This document shows positions 59,357-64,000 of a DNA stretch of 64,000 nt, in pieces. The stretch is from assembly GCF_030580955.1 (NCBI RefSeq), contig NZ_JAUQON010000014.1:81046-145045 (forward strand), read 5' to 3'. Origin of the DNA: Hymenobacter convexus. Its GTDB lineage: Bacteria; Bacteroidota; Bacteroidia; Cytophagales; Hymenobacteraceae. Below the pieces are notes generated by a model. The model made no database searches. It had not been told where the DNA came from and saw only the letters and a list, made by a program, of their open reading frames with translations. Both the position numbers and the translations under genes were made by a program. Each line of letters starts with the position of its first letter. Position 1 is the first letter of the stretch.

Positions 59357-60547
59357 CTACGCCAGCACCGCTTCCGATTCTACCGGCGATTCCGCCACTA
59401 CGCCCAAGCTATCCAACGCCTGCGCCAAATCGGCAATCAGGTCATCGGCCGCTTCCAAGCCGATGGAGAGGCGCAGCAAACTGTCGGCGAAGCCGGCGGC
59501 ACGGCGCGTTTCGGCCGGCACGGCCGTGTGCGTCATCGAGGCCGAGTGGCACACGAGGCTCTTGCCGCCGCCCAGGCTCACAGCCAGCTTGAAATACTTC
59601 AGGCTAGTGGCCAGCTGCGTAGCGGCCTCCACAGTATCGTCGTGCAGCACCAGGGCAATGATGCCGCCGAAACCATCGTGCTGCTGCTTTTTGGCAATGG
59701 CGTGGCCCGGGTGCGACTCCAGCCCGGGGTAATAAACGGCGCTGATTTCGGGCCGAGTTTGCAGGAAGCGGGCCACCTTCAGGGCCGCGCTGCAGTGCTG
59801 GGCAATGCGCAGGTGCAGCGTTTCGAGCCCCCGAATGACCAGAAACGAATCGAACGGCCCCAGAATGGCCCCCGAGGCGTTCTGGATGAACTGAATTTGC
59901 TTGCCCAGTTCCTCGGTGGCTGCCACCACGGCGCCGGCAATCAAATCGGAATGGCCGCCCAGGTATTTGGTGGCGCTGTGCACCACCAAATCGGCCCCCA
60001 GCAAAATGGGTTGCTGCAGCACGGGCGAGGCAAACGTATTGTCGACGCACAGCCACGCGCCGGCGGCGTGGGCCAGCGCGGCCAGCCCGGCGATGTCGGA
60101 GATTTTGAGCGTAGGATTTGAAGGCGTTTCCAGCCACACCAGTTTGGTGCGCCCGGTGATGGCGGCCTGCACTTGGGCCAGGTCGGCGGTGTCGCAGTAC
60201 ACAATGTCGATGCCGAAGCGGCGGTACACGTGCTCGAACAGGCGGAACGCGCCGCCGTAAATATCGTCAATGGCCACAATCTGGTCGCCGGTCGAAAGCA
60301 GTTTCAGCACGGCGTCGATGGCGGCCATGCCGCTGGCGAAGGCGTAGGCCGAATGGCCGTGTTCGAGGCCGGCCAGCAGCTGCTCCAGGGCGCTGCGGGT
60401 GGGGTTGCCGGTGCGGGAGTAGTCGAAGCCCTTGTGCACGCCCGGCGACTCCTGCACGAACGTACAGGTCTGGTAAATCGGCACGGCGAGGGCACCGGTT
60501 AGCTCGTCGACGGGGAAGGACTGGATGAGGCGGGTGGAAGCTTGCAT
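59357..60547 (-). CDS. PLP-dependent trans-sulfuration enzyme (cystathionine gamma-synthase/lyase type)
   Basis: The 396-residue protein is a Cys/Met-metabolism PLP enzyme. It has YSRTGNPTRSALEQLLAGLE (phosphate contact), ASGMAAIDAVL, WLETPSNPTLKISDI, the PLP Asp in LCVDNTFASP and the Schiff-base Lys in HSATKYLGGHSD. The C-terminal SLGGGKSLVCHSASMTH is typical of the family. Cystathionine gamma-synthase, O-acylhomoserine sulfhydrylase and gamma-lyase cannot be separated by eye. An intact SAM-I riboswitch in its leader argues for a biosynthetic role in methionine formation. It converges on the OYE gene across a terminator. Confidence 0.9.
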   Translation of the reverse strand: MQASTRLIQSFPVDELTGALAVPIYQTCTFVQESPGVHKGFDYSRTGNPTRSALEQLLAGLEHGHSAYAFASGMAAIDAVLKLLSTGDQIVAIDDIYGGAFRLFEHVYRRFGIDIVYCDTADLAQVQAAITGRTKLVWLETPSNPTLKISDIAGLAALAHAAGAWLCVDNTFASPVLQQPILLGADLVVHSATKYLGGHSDLIAGAVVAATEELGKQIQFIQNASGAILGPFDSFLVIRGLETLHLRIAQHCSAALKVARFLQTRPEISAVYYPGLESHPGHAIAKKQQHDGFGGIIALVLHDDTVEAATQLATSLKYFKLAVSLGGGKSLVCHSASMTHTAVPAETRRAAGFADSLLRLSIGLEAADDLIADLAQALDSLGVVAESPVESEAVLA

Positions 60548-60629
60548 GGGGTATTTGCGTTTTGTGATTGAGACGAAAACGCACCCGATTACCTAAGCAC
60601 TTACGCAAGATTTCTTACCGGAAAGGCAT

Positions 60630-60660
60630 AAAAAAAGCCCTTCCGACAAGTCAGAAGAGC
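60630..60660 (-). terminator. Transcription terminator of the riboswitch expression platform
   Basis: On the minus strand GCTCTTCTGAC and GTCGGAAGGGC form an 11-bp stem (with G-U pairs), followed by seven T. It lies 33 nt after the SAM-I aptamer and 83 nt before the ATG at 60547, as expected for SAM-dependent attenuation. Confidence 0.8.
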
Positions 60661-60692
60661 ACACCGCTGCAGACGGGAAAGCATCTTGTAGA

Positions 60693-60803
60693 CTTATCTT
60701 CTCCTGAACCGGCCGCAGCTGATTCAGAACAGGATTTAGCACCTGGTATTGCTACTGGTTGCTAAGGCATCGCAGGGCCTGTCCCTCCGCCTTTCTTGAT
60801 AAG
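60693..60803 (-). promoter_or_regulatory. SAM-I (S-box) riboswitch
   Basis: The 111-nt minus-strand RNA has every hallmark of the SAM-I aptamer. The P1 stem pairs CTTATC (60803-60798) with GATAAG (60698-60693). Between them lie the conserved AGAAAGGCGGAGGGA, GGCCCTGCGATGCC, TTAGCAACC and GGTGCTAAATCC segments in the correct order, with the short variable P3/P4 loops. When SAM is bound, the terminator at 60630-60660 should form and shut off the downstream trans-sulfuration gene. Confidence 0.95.
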
Positions 60804-60827
60804 TGCTCCGGATTAGGGAGCGCGCTG

Positions 60828-60857
60828 CAAATATAGCGGCGGGTTGAAACAGCGCAA
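60828..60857 (-). promoter_or_regulatory. Promoter of the riboswitch transcript
   Basis: On the minus strand TATATTTG (60835-60828) matches TAnnTTTG. TTG (60857-60855) lies 19 nt upstream as the -33 element. Transcription would begin about 60820, 17-20 nt before the aptamer. Confidence 0.65.
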
Positions 60858-60896
60858 GCGGCGGGGCGGAAAATTTATTTTCAGAACGCCCTGCAG

Positions 60897-61016
60897 AAAA
60901 AAGAACGTCATGCTGAGCGCAGCCGAAGCATCTCTACCGCGCAACGCAATTCAATCGACTGGATTTACTGCTGCGGTAGAGATGCTTCGACTGCGCTCAG
61001 CATGACGTTCTTTTTT
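60897..61016. repeat. Family A intergenic inverted repeat, copy A9
   Basis: AAAAAAGAACGTCATGCTGA and its complement flank a spacer of about 40 nt. The A/T ends add six-base A and T tracts, so it could also terminate transcription in both directions. Inner arms contain GCCGAAGC against GCTTCGAC, one mismatch. Confidence 0.92.
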
Positions 61017-61033
61017 AAGCAACTTACCCGCCC

Positions 61034-62644
61034 TTACCGCTCGATGTGCTTCACCTTGGCCTCGTCCAAATCGAGTTGGGCTTCCTGCTGGCGCAGCACT
61101 TCGTCATCGAACGAGTCGTGGTGGCGCAGGTGGGCCAGCGCCTCGCGCTCCACTTGCAGCACGTCGAGCAGCACAAGGTGGTACTGGCGCAACGCCTCGC
61201 GGCCCGACTCATCCACCTCCAGCGAATTGAGGGTGCGGGTGGTGAGGTTGATTTCGGTTTGCATGCGCTGCTGGAGGCGGGCAATGAGCTCGTTGGCTTC
61301 CAGTTCGGCGGGGTACTGGCGTTGCAGGTGTTTCACGGCAGCCTGGCGCAGGTGCAGGCGCACGCCGGCTTCCTGCTCTTCGAGGGGCGTGCGGTCGTCG
61401 CGCTCCGCTATTTTGGTGAAGCGGATGATGGCCGGCAGCGTGAGCCCCTGCAGCACCAGCGTGACGAGAATGACCACGAAAGTGATAAAGAGAATGAGAT
61501 TGCGTTGCGGAAACGCCTGTCCGTCGGCTGCCAGCAGTGGCACCGACAGCGCCGAGGCCAGCGACACCACCCCGCGCATGCCCGCCCAGCCCAGCACCAG
61601 CGTGCCCTGCCAGCCGGGGCTGGGCTCGCTTTGGCGCACGCTTTTGCTCAGAAAGCGCGGAATGAAGGCCGCTGGGTACATCCACAGCATGCGAATGACG
61701 ATGACTAGTCCGCTCATTAGCAGGCCGTAGGCAATGGCCTGCGGCAACGAATAATTGCCCAACCCCTCCACCGCAATGGGCAGCTGCAAGCCGATGAGAA
61801 TGAACACCAGGCCATTGAGCACGAAGCTCACGCTGGCCCACACGCTGTTGGCCTGCAGGCGGGTGTTGGCATCGAACACCCGGTGCGAGAGGTGGGAGAG
61901 CAGCAGCCCGCCGCTCACCACCGCCAGCACGCCCGAGAAATGGAATTCCTCGGCCAGCAGGTACATTACGTAGGGCGCCATGAAGGTGAGCACCGTGTTG
62001 ATGCTGGGCGTGGTGGGCAAGTATTTGTGAATGAGGAAAAACCCATACGCCACGCCCAGTCCCACCGCCAGCCCCATGCCGCTGGTCAGCAGAAAGCTAG
62101 TGGCTGCCTCCTGCCACACAAACGTGCCCGAAAGCACCGCCAGCAGCGCAAACCGAAACACAATCAAACTGCTGGCATCGTTAATCAGGCTTTCGCCTTC
62201 CAGGATGGCCGTCACGCGCCGAGGCACCTTAATGCCGCGCAGCACCGAAGTGGCCGCCACGGCATCGGGCGGCGAGATGATGCCGCCCAGCAAAAACCCC
62301 AGCCCCAGCGTGAACCCCGGAATGACGGCCCGCGCCACATAAGCCACGATGAGCGAGGTGAAGGCCACCAGTCCAAACGCGAGCAGCCCAATGGCCCGCC
62401 GCCACCGCCAGAAGTCGTTCCACGAAGTCGTCCAGGCCGCTTCGTAGAGCAGCGGCGGCAGGAAAATCAGGAAAATCAGGTCGGGCGCGATGGCCACGCG
62501 CGGCAGGCCGGGCACGAAGCTCAGCGCCAGCCCGCCCAGCACCAGGAAAATGGGGTAGGAAATGCCCAGCTTCTGCCCCAGCATCACCAGCAAAAACACG
62601 GCGAAGAGCAGGCCGAGAATGAGGAGTAAGCTTTCGTGCAGCAT
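61034..62644 (-). CDS. CPA1-type Na+/H+ antiporter (NhaP/YjcE-like)
   Basis: The 536-residue membrane protein has about 12 helices and the CPA1 landmarks: FLIFLPPLLYEAAW, ISPPDAVAATSVL, the ion-binding ND motif in LEGESLINDASSLIVFR, and GWAGMRGVVSLASALSVP. A cytoplasmic tail of about 115 residues follows (RTPLEEQEAGVRLHLRQAAV, EALRQYHLVLLDVLQVEREA), as in bacterial NhaP proteins. It exchanges Na+ or K+ for H+ across the inner membrane. It is monocistronic and ends beside repeat A9. Confidence 0.93.
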   Translation of the reverse strand: MLHESLLLILGLLFAVFLLVMLGQKLGISYPIFLVLGGLALSFVPGLPRVAIAPDLIFLIFLPPLLYEAAWTTSWNDFWRWRRAIGLLAFGLVAFTSLIVAYVARAVIPGFTLGLGFLLGGIISPPDAVAATSVLRGIKVPRRVTAILEGESLINDASSLIVFRFALLAVLSGTFVWQEAATSFLLTSGMGLAVGLGVAYGFFLIHKYLPTTPSINTVLTFMAPYVMYLLAEEFHFSGVLAVVSGGLLLSHLSHRVFDANTRLQANSVWASVSFVLNGLVFILIGLQLPIAVEGLGNYSLPQAIAYGLLMSGLVIVIRMLWMYPAAFIPRFLSKSVRQSEPSPGWQGTLVLGWAGMRGVVSLASALSVPLLAADGQAFPQRNLILFITFVVILVTLVLQGLTLPAIIRFTKIAERDDRTPLEEQEAGVRLHLRQAAVKHLQRQYPAELEANELIARLQQRMQTEINLTTRTLNSLEVDESGREALRQYHLVLLDVLQVEREALAHLRHHDSFDDEVLRQQEAQLDLDEAKVKHIER

Positions 62645-62672
62645 GGGTAAGCGGAAGCATTAGAACGCCCAA

Positions 62673-62711
62673 AGAAACATCATGCTGCGCTGCACGCGAC
62701 ACGATGTTTCT
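62673..62711. repeat. Small hairpin, possible diverged family A remnant
   Basis: AGAAACATC and GATGTTTCT are perfect 9-bp arms; the loop contains CATGCTGCGCTGCACGCG, which resembles the family A core. It lies between the antiporter and the small membrane protein. Confidence 0.5.
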
Positions 62712-62744
62712 GGTTTCTGTCTTCCGCCCCCACCGGTCACCTTG

Positions 62745-62915
62745 TTACGACCACAGCTTGCGGCCCATGGTGGGGCGCCGGGGCCGGTCGAAAAACACGA
62801 TGTAAAGCACCCCCAGCAGGGGCACAAGCAACAGGGCGGTGAGCAAACGCAGGTGCCAGTAGTGCACCGGGCTCAGGCCCCAGGATTGGACGAGGTGATT
62901 GATGAAATGTGCCAT
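62745..62915 (-). CDS. Very small single-helix membrane protein
   Basis: A 56-codon gene with a clean ATG and TAA encodes a protein starting MAHFINHLVQSWGLSPVHYW. One membrane helix follows (about residues 22-42; LLTALLLVPLLGVLYIVFF) and a positively charged tail (DRPRRPTMGRKLWS). The positive-out tail and helix length are what a real small membrane protein would show. It is 100 bases upstream of the antiporter, in the same direction. No family is recognised. Possible partner: the antiporter. Confidence 0.6.
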   Translation of the reverse strand: MAHFINHLVQSWGLSPVHYWHLRLLTALLLVPLLGVLYIVFFDRPRRPTMGRKLWS

Positions 62916-63161
62916 TTATAAATGTACGCATTTCCGCAATCGTTTGCAATAGTTAAGGCGAAGTATTGCATCGTTTTGTTATGTCGAAATCCGCTTGTTC
63001 TTGGTTGCGGTGCAAGGCAAGGGTTGAAATTGTTTATCTTCAGATTTTCAGGAAGGTGCATATTGAGTGGGCGGATGGTTAATTTGCCTGAAAGTCTTTG
63101 CCACCAGCGCCTGGCCCGCGTATGCGTTGGTCGCTTGGTTTCCATCCTGAACTTTCCTCTT
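62916..63161. other. Divergent AT-richer intergenic region
   Basis: The 246 bases upstream of both flanking genes are visibly AT-richer than the surroundings. A TACATTTA-type box lies a few bases before the small gene on the minus strand, and GTTAATTTGCC occurs on the plus strand. No additional gene is supported. Confidence 0.4.
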
Positions 63162-64000
63162 ATGCCTCACTTCTCCCCTTCTACTCTTTCGTACCCAGCC
63201 GGCTTCCTGGCGGCGCTGGGGCTGCTGCTGACCGCAGCCGGCGCGGCCCAGGCCCAGACGCCGGCCTCGTTTGGCCCGGCCAGCACCTATCCTGCCGGCA
63301 TCATCCCCATTGGCATGGCGGTGGGCGACGTGAACGGCGACGGACGGCCTGACATTATTACGGTCGACCCCGCGAACGACGCGGCTGGGGTGTTGCTGAG
63401 GCTGGCTGGCGGGGGCTTTAGTGCCGCCAGTAGTTACTCGGCCGGGGCTTACAGCAGCCCTTATGGCATAGCCGTGGCCGACGTGAACGGCGACGGCCGG
63501 CTGGATATAGCTACGGCCAACTATGGCAGCAGTACGGCCGGAGTGTTGCTGGGGCGCATCGGCGGGGGCTTTGCTTCCGTCACCACTTATTCCACCGGCG
63601 CCACCAGCAACCCCCGAAGCGTGGCCGTGGGCGACGTAAACGGCGATGGTCGGCCCGACATTGTGACGGCCAACGGCGGCAGCAATACGGCCGGGGTACT
63701 GCTAGGGCTGGCTAGCGGGGGCTTTGCTTCAGTCAGCACTTACTCTACCGGCACCAGCAGCCAGCCCTGTGGGGTGGCCATGGCTGACGTGAACGGCGAT
63801 GGTCGGCTCGACATTGTGACGGCCAACTACACCAGCAGTTCGGCCGGGGTGCTACTGGCGCTGGCTAGCGGGGGATTTGGCCCCGTCAGCACTTACTCCA
63901 CCGGCAGTTTCCCCTCTGGAGTGGCTGTAGGCGACGTCAACGGCGACGGTCGGCCCGACATTGTGACGGCCAATACCGGCAGCAACACGGCCGGGGTATT
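63162..64000 (+). CDS. FG-GAP/VCBS tandem-repeat protein, partial (3' end outside window)
   Basis: From the ATG at 63162 the frame is open to the window end (279 codons). A signal peptide (GLLLTAAGAAQAQ) precedes near-identical repeats of about 51 residues (153 bp; the last spacing is 147 bp). The core is GDVNGDGRPDIVTAN with starts at nucleotides 63327, 63480, 63633, 63786 and 63933. These are FG-GAP/VCBS calcium-binding propeller repeats of a secreted protein, and a T9SS tail is expected beyond the edge. High DNA identity between repeats suggests recent expansion. Function is likely surface-structural or adhesive. Confidence 0.88.
   Translation, partial: MPHFSPSTLSYPAGFLAALGLLLTAAGAAQAQTPASFGPASTYPAGIIPIGMAVGDVNGDGRPDIITVDPANDAAGVLLRLAGGGFSAASSYSAGAYSSPYGIAVADVNGDGRLDIATANYGSSTAGVLLGRIGGGFASVTTYSTGATSNPRSVAVGDVNGDGRPDIVTANGGSNTAGVLLGLASGGFASVSTYSTGTSSQPCGVAMADVNGDGRLDIVTANYTSSSAGVLLALASGGFGPVSTYSTGSFPSGVAVGDVNGDGRPDIVTANTGSNTAGV

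Overview
The window is high-GC DNA (roughly 63-65 percent by eye) that reads as a chromosomal segment of a Bacteroidota member, most likely Hymenobacter or a close relative in the Cytophagales. Three things point there: Por-type (T9SS) C-terminal sorting domains on secreted repeat proteins, promoters resembling the Bacteroidota TTTG / TAnnTTTG type with no clear Shine-Dalgarno sequences, and families such as DUF4369/TlpA thioredoxins, YHYH, DUF983 and membrane-bound AraC regulators. I see no rRNA, tRNA, CRISPR array, prophage or transposase. This is inference from sequence alone; no database was searched.

Layout. 0-5.6 kb: a translationally coupled serine hydrolase / dipeptide epimerase pair, a TPR sensor kinase and two secreted unknowns. 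5.9-8.4 kb: a membrane acyltransferase and two unknowns. 8.4-24.8 kb: a glucan-rich stretch with a cytoplasmic GH31, a degenerate GT-B-like protein, a secreted GH13 amylase and the branching enzyme glgB, interspersed with a PAS kinase, gamma-glutamyltransferase and a NYN nuclease-like gene. 25-33.8 kb: a secreted GH31, a GNAT, two PAP2 phosphatases, a YncE/YceI set and a membrane AraC regulator. 33.8-44.5 kb: two paralogous GH13 enzymes (one lipoprotein, one cytoplasmic) among small metabolic and stress genes (YetF, nitroreductase, TlpA, DinB, VOC, aldo/keto reductase, transglutaminase, AraC, DUF983). 44.7-57.9 kb: an M1 peptidase operon, a SerB-SerA fusion followed by an internally duplicated unknown, a second TlpA protein, FG-GAP and YHYH T9SS cargo, and PBP4. 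58-64 kb: an Old Yellow Enzyme, a SAM-I riboswitch controlling a trans-sulfuration enzyme, a Na+/H+ antiporter, a tiny membrane protein and the start of a tandem-repeat FG-GAP protein that runs off the window.

Genes acting together. Five carbohydrate-active enzymes (two GH31, three GH13) plus glgB and the GT-like relic suggest alpha-glucan (starch/glycogen) breakdown inside and outside the cell and glycogen branching. They are dispersed, and no SusC/SusD pair is present. The riboswitch and gene at 59.4-60.8 kb form a methionine-responsive unit. The serBA fusion joins the first and last steps of serine synthesis in one polypeptide.

The most striking non-coding feature is a family of about 85-120 bp intergenic inverted repeats (nine good copies, plus related hairpins). 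Their arms covary, and they occur between genes of every relative orientation. A second, shorter family occurs twice. No complete novel defence or mobile system was found. The best leads are the degenerate glycosyltransferase-like protein, the duplicated 634-residue protein, the repeat families, and a recurrent TTTGC box lying 3-4 nt before start codons, which suggests near-leaderless transcripts.
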